NCBI GenBank assembly: GCA_035222895.1
Contig: JAVYIG010001029.1
Span: forward strand, 335,190-399,189
From: Strongylocentrotus droebachiensis
Taxonomy: Eukaryota; Echinodermata; Echinoidea; Camarodonta; Strongylocentrotidae
DNA: 64,000 bases
Reading direction: 5' to 3'
Part shown: piece after piece, positions 55,001 through 57,545 of the stretch
Layout of the letters: every line of letters starts with the position of its first letter
Position numbering within the stretch: position 1 is the stretch's first letter
Position numbers and translations under genes: made by a program
Notes under the pieces: model-generated
The model's input: only the letters and a program-made list of their open reading frames with translations
What the model was told of the DNA's origin: nothing
Databases searched by the model: none

Positions 55001-55530
55001 GTTAATTATTACATAGATTCTACATCAAGATGGAAAAAAATCATAAGTTTTGCATCCCATTAGTAAAATTTTGGTAACCAATTAGTGCATGTTTTGAATG
55101 TAACATTAAAAGTGCTGAAAATAGGCCTTTTTTCATCATAAAATTGCTCTAAAATCTTTAATTTGAACTCAATGAGGCTGAAACCTTGTTTTGAGCTTCC
55201 CCAAATGATACTTTGTAATATAAAAATGCTAATTTGTTTCTGGGTCTCATGGTTTTGGATAATTGAACAATTTCCCAGTGTTCAATCTAAGTGTACCCTT
55301 GATCTGAGCCTTGCACATCTTCATACAATCAATACAAAAACGCACACAAAAAAGAAAAAGAGCTAGCTCATGCAACTCAAATTTCCAAATGAAATTCTAC
55401 CTTTATCTAGATAAAGCTGGGAGAAAACAGGTTGCGGCGTGGCTGCACTGGATCTCAGCGATTGCTCGATGGACATATGAAGAGCGGCTTCGAAGCGCGA
55501 AGACTTCAGCTGGCCCTGTGAGTTTCCCAT
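11139..55530 (-). CDS. GREB1: GREB1/GREB1L-family protein, whole spliced CDS (30 exons placed)
   Basis: Seen: 30 minus-strand exons with GT-AG sites encode about 2,110 residues, slightly more than vertebrate GREB1 (about 1,950). They include MGNS at the N-terminus, [14 protein letters not shown], a Walker A-like [23 protein letters not shown], a GT-A-like [17 protein letters not shown], and a C-terminus with [10 protein letters not shown] and LTGRH. Known: vertebrate GREB1 is an oestrogen-induced nuclear receptor cofactor and GREB1L acts in kidney and ear development. The family is predicted to carry a circularly permuted SF2 helicase module and a TAGT-type glycosyltransferase domain. Inferred: this is the single invertebrate co-orthologue. 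Junction phases agree everywhere except exon 22 to exon 23. Exons 7, 19 and 20 carry most of the disordered, low-conservation sequence. There are no internal stops in any assigned exon. Confidence 0.93.
12072..12203 (-). CDS. GREB1: GREB1 exon 29
   Basis: 132 bp, acceptor tttttccag, donor AATG|gtgagt. It encodes [19 protein letters not shown] followed by [10 protein letters not shown] and FLKHFKFIN, matching the strongly conserved FSGLLLYLCDS and FLKKFHF block near the C-terminus of vertebrate GREB1. Phase 1 on both sides. Confidence 0.93.
12580..12870. repeat. Probable LINE-type 3' tail fragment
   Basis: AT-rich segment beginning with (gttt)n and ttgattttatttctgcattcg, then caaattcaaattcaaagtac. 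Similar phrasing occurs at 61575-61700 and near 40320. It fits a 3' fragment of a non-LTR element, but no coding remnant is clear. Confidence 0.35.
12940..13310 (-). CDS. GREB1: GREB1 exon 28 (TAGT-like domain, DxD-type region)
   Basis: 371 bp, acceptor taccctccag, donor GCAG|gtaagt. It starts [17 protein letters not shown], the counterpart of the conserved acidic RFLCDDVDFN in vertebrates, which in the predicted glycosyltransferase fold would lie near the metal/nucleotide-sugar site (inference from family). Later come [20 protein letters not shown] and [16 protein letters not shown]. The Pro/His-rich middle is less conserved. Confidence 0.95.
13430..14040. repeat. CT-rich microsatellite intron filler
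   Basis: Pyrimidine-rich tract (ctccctccctcc, tctctttctcttt runs) filling most of the intron between exons 28 and 27. A ~330 bp block is duplicated: ctctatccatacactctaaccctc near 13536 recurs as tctatccatacactctgactc near 13776 with matching flanks (ttacaacctacatgtacc-type). Long open frames here are low-complexity artefacts. Confidence 0.85.
14048..14269 (-). CDS. GREB1: GREB1 exon 27
   Basis: 222 bp, acceptor caaattctcag, donor AACAG|gtaagt. It encodes [30 protein letters not shown] and [20 protein letters not shown]. The last segment matches the conserved ILNVD...NVQY region of vertebrate GREB1, part of the predicted glycosyltransferase fold. Phase 2 at both ends. Confidence 0.95.
14701..14897 (+). 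repeat. tRNA-derived SINE, copy 1
   Basis: Starts gaggtgcgaaagctcagttgg (A-box like) with B box gggttcgaaacc, then a body with ggtaaggcattaat, aggtccctcagagag and catgctttcttagcagtc. Sister copies lie at 15619-15815, 36056-36227, 55832-55930 and 57546-57760. Confidence 0.85.
15055..15226 (-). CDS. GREB1: GREB1 exon 26
   Basis: 172 bp, acceptor ccttccag, donor CATGA|gtaagt. It encodes [40 protein letters not shown] and TWRLTSG, closely matching the vertebrate FLIKELSYHNLELERNR and WPFIVISDDSCVMW segments. Part of this exon is duplicated 199 bp away at 15362-15436. Confidence 0.95.
15362..15510 (-). pseudogene. Partial tandem duplicate of GREB1 exon 26 and its acceptor
   Basis: About 150 bp repeats 15163-15310 at an offset of 199 bp, with high identity over the exon part (ttctctagttccagattcctgg...). 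It keeps an acceptor-like AG (ctcccag) and the N-terminal ~25 codons of exon 26 but has no donor, so it is probably not spliced in. Confidence 0.8.
15619..15815 (+). repeat. tRNA-derived SINE, copy 2
   Basis: Begins aggtgcgatggctcagtggttg with degraded B box taggttcaaaacc, an internal A run and the same body as copy 1 (ggtaaggcattatt, catgctttcttagcag). Lies in the intron between exons 26 and 25. Confidence 0.8.
15890..16094 (-). CDS. GREB1: GREB1 exon 25
   Basis: 205 bp, acceptor tttaaacag, donor GACAG|gtgggt. It encodes [30 protein letters not shown] and [19 protein letters not shown], the counterpart of the conserved FNLYHAMDGASH, YWPNHIMLVLPS block. Enters in phase 0 and leaves in phase 1. 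Confidence 0.95.
16470..16498. repeat. (GAA)n microsatellite beside exon 24 donor
   Basis: Nine or so GAA triplets lie directly downstream (on the minus strand, TTC repeats) of the exon 24 donor gtttgtacttcttc, starting within ten bases of the splice site. Confidence 0.9.
16507..16665 (-). CDS. GREB1: GREB1 exon 24
   Basis: 159 bp, acceptor tttttttgcag, donor GAACAG|gtttgt. It encodes [20 protein letters not shown] and [18 protein letters not shown], matching vertebrate [28 protein letters not shown]. Phase 0 at both ends. Confidence 0.94.
16793..17306. repeat. TTAA-flanked MITE, family A copy 1
   Basis: Ends are TTAA-aggtaatacaaagttttgg and ccaaaactttgtaatacct-TTAA, a perfect-looking inverted terminal repeat with TTAA at both outer edges, the signature of piggyBac-type insertion. 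A second copy in the same orientation is at 50892-51401. Confidence 0.8.
17508..17621 (-). CDS. GREB1: GREB1 exon 23
   Basis: 114 bp, donor ACAGAG|gtaggt, acceptor gccttggaccag. It encodes [20 protein letters not shown] and [14 protein letters not shown], the counterpart of vertebrate RRQTARMRLSKYAAYNTYHHCEQC; the two Cys and His pair may bind metal (inference). It must start in phase 0, which does not fit the phase-1 end of exon 22. Confidence 0.9.
17725..18485. mobile_element. Non-autonomous element with ~190 bp inverted ends
   Basis: The left end cagagacgccaagttcaaag and right end ctttgaacttggcgtctctg are reverse complements, and homology continues inward about 190 bp (cgcgcgcg-rich, gataacacacgtat, tagctctgca). 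The CAGAG start resembles hAT-type termini, but the flanks (gacactag and atactgta) are not a clean duplication. It starts about 100 bp upstream of the exon 23 acceptor. Confidence 0.7.
18755..23321 (+). CDS. Mutator-like transposase exon 1, interrupted by a foldback element
   Basis: Start ATG at 18755 gives [20 protein letters not shown] and a basic N-terminus. At 18879 the reading frame is broken by a 4,284-bp element (18880-23163). After the second copy of the 9-bp duplication the same frame resumes at 23173 and runs to a donor at 23321 (GGAG|gtaaga), with [20 protein letters not shown]. So the exon is coding only at 18755-18879 and 23173-23321. Removing insert plus one duplication keeps the frame. 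As it stands the gene is interrupted unless the insert is excised. Confidence 0.8.
18880..23163. mobile_element. Foldback-type transposon, 4,284 bp, inside a MULE transposase exon
   Basis: The ends are perfect inverted repeats beginning ggctttcatcgaaagggtgc. The element is flanked by the identical 9-mer ttcagaaag at 18871-18879 and 23164-23172. Arms (about 0.9 kb left to ~19770, 1.5 kb right from ~21630) are long inverted repeats made of ~100 bp purine/pyrimidine-rich modules, more of them on the right. The centre (19770-21630) is unique apart from a short tandem module. Known: 9-bp duplications are typical of Mutator-superfamily elements, and Drosophila FB elements pair this with long internally repetitive inverted arms. 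Inferred: a non-autonomous FB-like MULE. Confidence 0.85.
20925..21300 (+). repeat. ~105 bp tandem module in the foldback loop
   Basis: Four degenerate copies of gggcggagcccccagaagctc plus a tail with ttatttgtgacactggcaggac occur near 20932, 21048, 21147 and 21255. The array lies in the single-copy centre of the foldback element. Confidence 0.75.
23418..24205. mobile_element. MITE with TIR GAGTAAAGGAGG, copy A (intron of MULE gene)
   Basis: Outer ends are tagagtaaaggagg and cctcctttactcta; TA at both edges suggests a Tc1/mariner-type TA target (inference). It sits wholly within intron 1 of the transposase gene. The left 650 bp matches the inverted copy at ~29050-29737. Confidence 0.75.
24448..24743 (+). 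CDS. Mutator-like transposase exon 2
   Basis: Acceptor attgcag|GACACC and donor GATACG|gtaagg. It encodes [20 protein letters not shown] then [11 protein letters not shown] (CxxC), [20 protein letters not shown] and [11 protein letters not shown]. This is the N-terminal zinc-binding/lead-in region of the animal Mutator-like transposase family (Pfam 'Mutator'), including the characteristic 'C..C...' and 'D.N.R.V.A' pattern. Joins exon 1 in phase 1 and exon 3 in phase 0. Confidence 0.85.
24870..26180 (+). CDS. Mutator-like transposase exon 3 (catalytic core)
   Basis: Acceptor tattgacag; open for 436 codons to TAA at 26180. Seen: [17 protein letters not shown], a CxxC-type cluster (CNKCSAW...[10 protein letters not shown]), [35 protein letters not shown] and a basic, Lys/Arg-rich tail. 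Known: this family's DDE residues are expected at the Asp of FDGTW, the Asp of LSDGD and the Glu of NES. All are present. Inferred: the core is intact and was recently active. The GREB1 gene is transcribed in the opposite direction through it. Confidence 0.9.
   Translation, partial: AAEDQMKEAAQRLRDKAREKDPSIRPDDIVDVAVSFDGTWHKRGHSSNHGVGVVMSVDTGEVLDHEVLSKVCNKCSAWKGWDKEGDRYKKWKAGHVCHGSHKGSSGGMEAVTAQTMWRRAETKYRLRYKFMLSDGDSSSFESVEGIYGEGHKGYKMECVGHVGKKMYKALDNFRKNHSGQKLDDDKWVGYGKNRLRGTSDTQSIGRLSRLYRGAIRRNANRDVLDNVEDKAKAVEKMRRAVLAVLYHSVMLSDNDVRHQYCPGNGWCEYKNNGKLDYNENHLDPVFLKYLLPIFTRLSDPDLLERCLPGLTQNQNESFNALIWKRCPKHLWRGSRVVRTAANLAALSFNCGAENGRYRTFKHLDLRMGAHAIKAARRRDFIRISNAKNKASKVMKSIRELRRRAKKTREEAEEERDGGGHIRRVPTNVIETRSFSM
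26181..27373. other. 3' flank of the transposase gene, nothing recognised
   Basis: AT-rich with a tandem phrase attgcgcctcattgc near 26640. I looked for terminal inverted repeats matching the region left of 18755 and for a missing GREB1 exon on the minus strand and found neither. Confidence 0.4.
27374..28500 (+). repeat. 151-bp-unit minisatellite element, copy 1
   Basis: Begins cttcgactgcgcgcagtcg with atgcctccgtc and ends acggaggcat, inverted ends enclosing 151-bp tandem units (agcccatgac/ctttgacctcgtgacccc, aatctaatcagttcatcggc, acatacatgacc) and a terminal (acgg)n tract near 28400-28455. The last three or four units are nearly identical. Confidence 0.85.
28780..29737 (-). mobile_element. 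Inverted relative of the GAGTAAAGGAGG MITE, copy B
   Basis: The outer right end cctcctttactcta at 29737 and about 690 bp inward match copy A (23418-24205) in reverse orientation (aaaatgagctttatttcag, gcggagcaggtatccc, gaatcccagaaaaaaaatcatg). Below ~29050 the sequence diverges from copy A and no matching inner terminus was found, so this may be a longer family member or a truncated copy. Confidence 0.6.
30005..30645 (+). repeat. 151-bp-unit minisatellite element, copy 2
   Basis: Shares the start gaaacttcgactgcgcgc, atgcctccg and the end ataatgcctccgactacttc with copy 1, but has fewer and more diverged tandem units (gaccttgtgaccccaaaatc etc.). It ends 20 bp from the donor of GREB1 exon 22. 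Confidence 0.8.
30665..30914 (-). CDS. GREB1: GREB1 exon 22 (Walker A)
   Basis: 250 bp, acceptor taataaccag, donor CAGCAAG|gtacga. It opens with [20 protein letters not shown] and [10 protein letters not shown], completing the GPPQ-VGKT P-loop begun in exon 21. After [10 protein letters not shown] the annotated frame gives unconserved sequence, while the +1 frame gives [19 protein letters not shown], which aligns loosely with the vertebrate DW...DLELF segment. The exon ends in phase 1 in the main frame but would end in phase 0 in the other. Confidence 0.85.
31549..31758 (-). CDS. GREB1: GREB1 exon 21
   Basis: 210 bp, acceptor ttccaaacag, donor CCTCAG|gtaagt. It encodes [32 protein letters not shown] and [14 protein letters not shown], matching vertebrate YYRQWTVPRPSHMDYG and FHPRRLLLSGPPQ. 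The GPPQ starts the nucleotide-binding loop of the predicted helicase-like module. Phase 0 at both ends. Confidence 0.95.
31845..32030 (+). repeat. SINE with 7SL-like head, copy 1
   Basis: Begins cggggcgttgtggcgtgcgc then ctgtaatccagcta, resembling the 5' domain of 7SL RNA, followed by gattcagccgaggacgcagg, a tRNA-like B box (ggttcggaactga) and a tail ending in (ca)n. Second copy at 34556-34745. Confidence 0.7.
32364..32794 (-). CDS. GREB1: GREB1 exon 20 (disordered linker)
   Basis: 431 bp, acceptor tttattagcag, donor TCAGTG|gtaggc. It is rich in Ser, Pro, Thr, Asp and Glu ([33 protein letters not shown]) and ends [18 protein letters not shown]. It corresponds to the Ser-rich, poorly conserved middle of vertebrate GREB1. 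Splice phases (1 in, 0 out) fit both neighbours. Confidence 0.88.
33172..33458 (-). CDS. GREB1: GREB1 exon 19
   Basis: 287 bp, acceptor acttttgtcag, donor AATCAG|gtaatg. It starts [20 protein letters not shown] with EQELGLGC, matching vertebrate LRLIN...LEQELGL, then an acidic run [16 protein letters not shown] and a low-conservation tail. Confidence 0.93.
33706..33818 (-). CDS. GREB1: GREB1 exon 18
   Basis: 113 bp, acceptor gatcaaacag, donor CCAAA|gtgagt. It encodes [20 protein letters not shown] then [18 protein letters not shown], matching vertebrate VEWRPQTYLELEGLPCILIF. The exon is not obvious from the longest open frame, because another frame is open over the same bases. Confidence 0.92.
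33968..34460 (+). mobile_element. CR1-type LINE 3' fragment, plus strand
   Basis: Contains the decayed C-terminus of a non-LTR reverse transcriptase ([14 protein letters not shown], then [19 protein letters not shown] in a shifted frame), a 3' UTR with ttgtaaagcgcatagagaa and the (tta)n tail at 34440-34458. Frameshifted and 5' truncated. Sits between exons 18 and 17. Confidence 0.8.
34556..34745 (+). repeat. SINE with 7SL-like head, copy 2
   Basis: Starts agggcgttgtggtgtacacc and agtaatccagc, with the same body as the 31845 copy (ttcagccgaggacgcaggtt, ggtccccagacgtaaata) and a (ca)n tail ending about ten bases from the exon 17 donor. Confidence 0.7.
34755..35103 (-). CDS. GREB1: GREB1 exon 17
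   Basis: 349 bp, acceptor gtgcctgcag, donor CTTCAG|gtatgg. It encodes [50 protein letters not shown] and [20 protein letters not shown], matching vertebrate FPRLHSAVIRTFVLVQHYAAALM and HGLMVLLRVP. Phase 2 in, 0 out. Confidence 0.95.
35580..35710 (-). CDS. GREB1: GREB1 exon 16
   Basis: 131 bp, acceptor ttttctcatag, donor AAAGAG|gtaaga. It encodes [40 protein letters not shown] and LTKR, corresponding to vertebrate KYFGLSEFIESTL...LPLLRYDSSFEAM. Confidence 0.94.
35735..36005. repeat. TTAA-flanked MITE, family B copy 1
   Basis: Ends TTAA-tgggagtgtatcatgg and catgacacactccct-TTAA form inverted repeats with TTAA at both edges. A related copy lies at 40716-40975 with the same interior (actggttaacgcc, tgggtcag, cgtcatgac). 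Confidence 0.75.
36056..36227 (+). repeat. tRNA-derived SINE, copy 3, split by later insertions
   Basis: Starts agcatagcgatggctcagttg with the standard body. Its missing 3' end (catgctttcttagcagtcgg) reappears at 36671-36690, so the ~440 bp between is a later insertion cluster. Confidence 0.75.
36375..36657. repeat. MITE nested inside the split SINE
   Basis: Inverted ends caggggagtgtctcacaaag and ctttgagaaacactccctag, with homology running ~60 bp inward (actaagatcgactttaag). Lies within the insertion that splits the SINE at 36056-36690. Confidence 0.75.
36699..37160. repeat. hAT-like MITE with internal poly(A)
   Basis: Ends cagggatgccaacc and ggttggcatctctg-type (tagttggcatctctg). aaacag is present on both flanks (36693-36698 and 37161-37166). 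The interior holds a pure A run of over 40 bases (37030-37072) and phrases around cagtaat/cgtaatt. CAGGG termini fit hAT; the duplication length is uncertain. Confidence 0.6.
37409..37616 (-). CDS. GREB1: GREB1 exon 15
   Basis: 208 bp, acceptor tctttttcag, donor GACCAG|gtaaca. It encodes [40 protein letters not shown] and [14 protein letters not shown], matching vertebrate EAPNIVTLHVTSFPYALQTQ and SPYNEI. Phase 2 in, 0 out. Confidence 0.94.
37690..37897. repeat. MITE fragments abutting the exon 14 donor
   Basis: 37690-37850 matches the start of the TTAA family C MITE at 60786 (aaaggtacta...gtcccatttgcag, aaattccaacggcatttg). 37850-37897 matches a different family (gatcgcctgtctgattatca, tatttatgattgga) also present at 38336-38400, 44285-44345 and 46860-46910. 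The junction to exon sequence is within six bases of the exon 14 donor. Confidence 0.7.
37903..38083 (-). CDS. GREB1: GREB1 exon 14
   Basis: 181 bp, acceptor ccatttttag, donor GTTAG|gtgagt. It encodes [40 protein letters not shown] and DQAHLDVR, matching vertebrate NPHTLFVLIHDHAHWDLV. Confidence 0.95.
38118..38490 (-). repeat. Dispersed ~350 bp repeat (family D)
   Basis: Full-length copy containing tctgagatgcatagccct, catttccaatcataaatatc, gtaaaagtcatggggttcc and ttgtttcagaatctgagac. Other copies: 46755-47087 (opposite strand, starting TTAA-agggatagggtaac), 44170-44405 and a short one at 17395-17475. Confidence 0.75.
38800..39040. repeat. (CAT)n/(ATC)n microsatellite next to exon 13
   Basis: About 240 bp of imperfect catcatcaccat-type triplets ending some 15 bp from the exon 13 donor. 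Open frames on both strands (ITIIITI or MMMMVMM strings) are repeat artefacts. Confidence 0.9.
39053..39250 (-). CDS. GREB1: GREB1 exon 13
   Basis: 198 bp, acceptor cttcttttag, donor AGTCAA|gtaagt. It encodes [40 protein letters not shown] and [20 protein letters not shown], matching vertebrate LLSHVCSIADSSTQNLDLGSF and LICIPPSEVTYQQTL. Confidence 0.95.
39372..39404 (-). pseudogene. Short duplicate of GREB1 exon 13 (ITAAMKILS)
   Basis: Thirty-odd bases (gggacaggatcttcatggcc, gcagtgat) repeat 39183-39215 of exon 13 almost exactly and translate to [10 protein letters not shown]. It sits inside the MITE at 39275-39495, in the intron upstream of exon 13. Confidence 0.7.
40543..40677 (-). CDS. 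GREB1: GREB1 exon 12
   Basis: 135 bp, acceptor ccgttttag, donor CTAAAG|gttagt. It encodes [40 protein letters not shown] and VIS. The GDIDILLDKF motif of vertebrates is clear at its start; the rest is divergent. Confidence 0.92.
40716..40975. repeat. TTAA-flanked MITE, family B copy 2
   Basis: Starts TTAA-aggaagtgtatcatgg and ends cgtcatgacctatccct-TTAA, sharing interior with 35735-36005. Lies 40 bp upstream of the exon 12 acceptor. Confidence 0.75.
41090..41165 (+). repeat. tRNA-like SINE head
   Basis: ggtgtcgttgtctagcggat ... cggtccgagtcccaccacgac has A-box and B-box like blocks and short complementary ends (gtgtcgt/acgacaa). The anticodon stem is poor, so I read it as a tRNA-derived SINE, not a functional tRNA. 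Confidence 0.5.
41208..41511 (-). pseudogene. Partial tandem duplications of GREB1 exon 11
   Basis: A unit of 164-180 bp consisting of the 3' part of exon 11 plus downstream intron is repeated. gcccgtgatgatctcata occurs at 41211, as gcccgcgatgatcacata at 41375, and in the real exon at 41555. The complete extra copy (about 41332-41393) reads [14 protein letters not shown] and ends in CCAG|gcaagt, a GC-type donor. No convincing acceptor is seen for it. Confidence 0.85.
41512..41640 (-). CDS. GREB1: GREB1 exon 11
   Basis: 129 bp, acceptor gttaatcag, donor GTCCAG|gtaagt. It encodes [40 protein letters not shown], matching vertebrate RILSESLLTPAEYQKEVNYELVTGKV. A nearer AG (gcaaccag) is rejected because it breaks phase. 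Confidence 0.93.
42166..42683 (+). repeat. Two direct copies of a tRNA-like SINE
   Basis: Copies at 42166-42310 and 42534-42683 share agtcagaattagtcac at the left and aaattctgacttgtttttc at the right. Each has a T-arm-like gcaggttcgaatcctgc (perfect 5-bp stem in the first copy). The right copy ends about 20 bp from the exon 10 donor. Confidence 0.75.
42704..42839 (-). CDS. GREB1: GREB1 exon 10
   Basis: 136 bp, acceptor tttatacag, donor GTAGTAG|gtaagg. It encodes [40 protein letters not shown] and CVAVV, matching vertebrate SLAEGLSEMFRLL and NYVVIICACR...CIAVTG. Confidence 0.95.
42860..43045. repeat. Palindromic hairpin element
   Basis: The left arm (aaatgatgcatgcgcatgag, gatctatccgc, gctgtgtgtatctattgc) is the imperfect reverse complement of the right arm (gatagatacacacagc, gcggatagatcg, gtgcatcatt). 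It could form a ~90 bp stem and starts about 20 bp upstream of the exon 10 acceptor. Confidence 0.8.
43566..43756 (-). CDS. GREB1: GREB1 exon 9
   Basis: 191 bp, acceptor ttctaccag, donor GCGCAG|gtgagg. It encodes [40 protein letters not shown] and ILIAQ. The SAQLPWLASLAASS...V segment of vertebrates is recognisable. Confidence 0.92.
43840..43990 (+). repeat. LINE-derived repeat fragment
   Basis: About 150 bp closely matches 62385-62520 (gtactgcaaggttctggaat, aagatgtatatggg), which lies within a LINE reverse-transcriptase fragment. So this is a truncated copy of the same family. Confidence 0.7.
44170..44405 (-). repeat. Family D repeat, partial copy
   Basis: Contains tatgagatgcctggccttac, tatttccaaccataaatatc and gattttgtttcagaatctga. 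It is an internally deleted relative of 38118-38490. Confidence 0.7.
44722..45087 (-). CDS. GREB1: GREB1 exon 8
   Basis: 366 bp, acceptor gtttctgcag, donor CAGCTCG|gtgagt. It encodes a Pro-rich start ([19 protein letters not shown]), then [34 protein letters not shown] and [16 protein letters not shown]. The GHGNFPYLCGNLNDVVVS and YYLVQL motifs of vertebrates are matched in the middle and end. Confidence 0.93.
45503..45817 (-). CDS. GREB1: GREB1 exon 7 (disordered, basic patch)
   Basis: 315 bp, acceptor ctgccacag, donor GGGCAAG|gtaata. Rich in Ser, Pro and Gly ([20 protein letters not shown]) and ends with a basic [20 protein letters not shown], a plausible nuclear localisation signal also seen as PPKKRHKG in the vertebrate protein. 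Phase 1 at both ends. Confidence 0.9.
46384..46461 (-). CDS. GREB1: GREB1 exon 6 (78 bp)
   Basis: Acceptor aaccctcccag, donor ACATCAG|gtacac. It encodes [20 protein letters not shown] and AGQTS. Too short to find by length; chosen because its phase (1 in, 1 out) joins exons 5 and 7 and its Ser/Thr-rich sequence fits the same point in vertebrate GREB1. Confidence 0.8.
46755..47087 (+). repeat. Family D repeat, plus-strand copy
   Basis: Starts TTAA-agggatagggtaactttg, then tcagattctgaaacaag, ctgattatcaagatatttat and ends near catctcagatttatcattg, 30 bp from the exon 5 donor. Opposite orientation to 38118-38490. Confidence 0.75.
47119..47295 (-). CDS. GREB1: GREB1 exon 5
   Basis: 177 bp, acceptor tgaaccccag, donor GGAAAG|gtaaag. 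It encodes [40 protein letters not shown] and [19 protein letters not shown]. This is one of the most conserved blocks of the family and the key evidence for the assignment; the CVGC pair may bind metal (inference). Confidence 0.98.
47569..47770. repeat. Pure (CCA)n run, ~200 bp
   Basis: Uninterrupted cca triplets for about 200 bp, embedded in a broader 47330-47940 region of cat/cac triplets. Lies in the intron between exons 5 and 4 and ends about 180 bp from exon 4. Confidence 0.97.
47953..48129 (-). CDS. GREB1: GREB1 exon 4
   Basis: 177 bp, acceptor ttctctaacag, donor CTCCTAG|gtgagt. It encodes [40 protein letters not shown] and [19 protein letters not shown], matching vertebrate GFCQAGKDLRL, GFLLVGVKSPSLPDHLLV and AVDKRFLP. 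Confidence 0.97.
48887..49152 (-). CDS. GREB1: GREB1 exon 3
   Basis: 266 bp, acceptor tgtatccag, donor GAAGTTG|gtacgt. It encodes [20 protein letters not shown], a Ser/Pro-rich stretch and [20 protein letters not shown]. Conservation is low, but phases (2 in, 1 out) join exons 2 and 4 exactly. Confidence 0.8.
49556..49705. repeat. MITE with GTTTCACAAAG ends, copy 2
   Basis: Starts cctgtttcacaaagcc and ends gctttgtgaaacactcc, interior in opposite orientation to 10888-11039 (gataaccaatcagaagcaag). About 15 bp from the exon 2 donor. Confidence 0.75.
49721..50051 (-). CDS. GREB1: GREB1 exon 2
   Basis: 331 bp, acceptor tttccccaag, donor CCCAAAG|gtaaga. It encodes [20 protein letters not shown] with a basic RRKES patch, then Ser/Pro-rich sequence ending [10 protein letters not shown]. 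Low conservation, as in the same region of vertebrates; phases fit exons 1 and 3. Confidence 0.82.
50892..51401. repeat. TTAA-flanked MITE, family A copy 2
   Basis: TTAA-aggtattacaaagttttgg at the left and ccaaaactttgtattacct-TTAA at the right, about 90% alike to 16793-17306 over its length by eye (gggagcaccggtaaat, tttctcgaaagcaga). Confidence 0.8.
51402..52850. other. GREB1 intron 1, no gene
   Basis: AT-rich intron sequence with aaataaat runs (51660-51730) and a CT microsatellite (52505-52600). Open frames through the CT tract are low complexity. Confidence 0.5.
52850..54930. repeat. Degenerate array of GTACATAACTCGGTGTCCAC motifs
   Basis: The ~20 bp motif or its reverse complement recurs near 52853, 53016 (rev), 53220, 53392, 53427 (rev), 53598, 54713 and 54905 (rev), at intervals of roughly 170-200 bp in AT-rich sequence. 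The array is interrupted by the element at 53650-54592. Confidence 0.65.
53650..54592. mobile_element. Non-autonomous element with TIR GGCCCGTATTCTGAAGTC
   Basis: Ends ggcccgtattctgaagtc and gacttcagaatacgggcc with ata on both flanks, suggesting a 3-bp duplication (Harbinger-like, inference). Arms of ~250 bp carry many copies of aagtcctgtttaac in both orientations. The ~450 bp centre is GC-rich near 53900-54020 (cgcatgcgtgcgcgcacc). Confidence 0.75.
55401..55530 (-). CDS. GREB1: GREB1 exon 1 (start codon)
   Basis: The exon runs 55401-55556 with acceptor ctttcttccag, so at least one non-coding exon lies upstream. ATG at 55530 gives [20 protein letters not shown] then [20 protein letters not shown]. 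This matches the vertebrate start MGNSYAGQLKTTRFEEVLHN, including a possible N-myristoylation glycine. Donor GATAAAG|gtagaa. Confidence 0.95.
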
Positions 55531-55831
55531 GGTGATGGGCAATGTTCAGATACCCACTGGAAGAAAGAAAGAAAAGACAGGTAAAAGTTTGGGAGATCAT
55601 GCTATCATCATCTATGTCACAACAATAATATCAATATTGTTGTTGTTGTTGTTGGTGGTTTTTATGGCGTTTTCCACCGTCAGTTGGATTATTATATCAC
55701 CAAAATATTGACAGCATTCTGTTCTTTTAAAGCACATTATAATGTAACGTAACTTTTTTTTTTTTTTTTTTTTTTTTTTTGACACAAACATGTAACGTAA
55801 CTTATCATCATACGTATCATTTGAGGAGGCA

Positions 55832-55930
55832 CAATATGGCTCAGTGGTAGAGCAATGGTCACATAACCAGTAGATCCCGGGTTCATACCCAATTCAATGC
55901 ACTCATGCCCTATAATCCTCAATACCAAGT
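55832..55930 (+). repeat. tRNA-derived SINE, copy 4 (truncated)
   Basis: Starts aggcacaatatggctcagtg with B box gggttcatacc and ends after caataccaagtacctcagac. The 3' part is missing. Confidence 0.7.
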
Positions 55931-56924
55931 ACCTCAGACTGAGACTGGTTCCATATGTAGTCTATTCACCAATTGCTTTGAATATTCCTACTAATTTTAT
56001 CCCATTTTATCCCCAAAAAACTAATTTCTCAAAGTCCTCGCCTGAGCTAAATTGATATGTATGGTTTTGTACAATTACCTTCATAATTCATTTCCTTTCA
56101 TGTACTCACTAAAAAGCTCAGTGAAAGAAAGAAAAAATTATCTTCTTTATACAATGTATACACAAAAATGTTTCTTTCTAAATATACATGTTCAAAGTAT
56201 TACTGTAAATACCTTTGGACATTTTCATAATCAAATTTCTGAGACTGAATGCTCCAAAGACTTCTTTTCCTTTCACTCAGAGAGTCTGAGAAGTAGACTA
56301 CCACATCATACCAAGCCTCCTTTAAAAAGCCAGGGACCCTGAATAGCGCTCCTTACTAACTGGGTAGCGTCAATAGGGGGGTTTAGGTCCGTTTGTCTGG
56401 GGAACAATAGCTCTCGCTATAAAGAACCGCCACATTTCACTATGGCCTTGAAGGACTATACAGCTGCTAAATGGGTCATCCTGACTATTGACCACTTGAC
56501 CAATGGGCAGTCCGCTTGACCAATAGCCCCTCCGCTTCCCTCTTTCCTTCCTCTTGAACACTCACTCAGGCGTTTTGTGCTGGCGTCGGAAAGTGTCCAG
56601 CCCTGACAACAGGCACAGCAAGTATAGGCTGGATTTTGTACAAAGTACTGGTACCTTACGGTCCATATACAGTACAATTACAAACAGGAAAATCCTGGTA
56701 CATTACAACTCAACTCTAGCACAATCTCTTCCCAACAATTTCAGCTTTAAAATGTGACATTAAAAAAAAATCAATCCCAAAACGTACAGACACAACTACA
56801 TTGCTCTGCACATATTGTCTGTTAATTTAGAGTCAGAAGGCAGAAGGACAATAACTCATACTTTAACAGAGATAAAACGCCCTTGTGGCTGCAAACAGCA
56901 ATATTTTGTTAGCCTACATGTATA

Positions 56925-57000
56925 ATTTGTAAAGCGCTTAGAGACATTTGTGATAAGCGCTATATAAAAGCTAAATATTATTATTATTATTATTATAATT
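56925..57000 (+). mobile_element. CR1 3' tail only
   Basis: tttgtaaagcgcttagagac, gataagcgctatataaaag followed by (att)n: the same 3' terminal signature as the CR1 fragments at 33968-34460 and 58356-58975, with no coding part left. Confidence 0.75.
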
Positions 57001-57545
57001 TTGGTTGCAAATGTTTCAGAACTGGCTTTTTATCCATTTGTATTATTGTATGTTTTCTAAAAACTCTCCAAAGAGCCCAAAATATCAATCAATTTCTTCA
57101 AGCAACTTTCCTGTATACCGGTATGCTGAATATTTTGTTCATGATCATGAAACAAAAAAACATACAAAATACATTGCACTGCGAATATAGGCCGTGGGTG
57201 ATTACATAAGCTTTGCAAAGTTGTATGCCCTGAATTCAATTCTCTTTTAAGTTTGACAAAACTATAAAATTCAAATCAAATTACGGTATATTCTATCATA
57301 TGCCCTGAAGTCATGCACAGAGCATCAATATTAATATTAATATTAAAAATGATACTAATATCACCAATAATAATAATTGTAATAATCATTATCTGTAAAC
57401 TCCAGAACCAGAGTATGTTACATCTTGGATTTTTCTGTTTTACCCCCCTATAATCTTTCTTTTGTCTGCATTACAAGCTACTTAAGACTCTAATTTCACA
57501 CTTAATAACAATTCCTTAAGCCTTGAGCTAATTCTGGATCTGTCA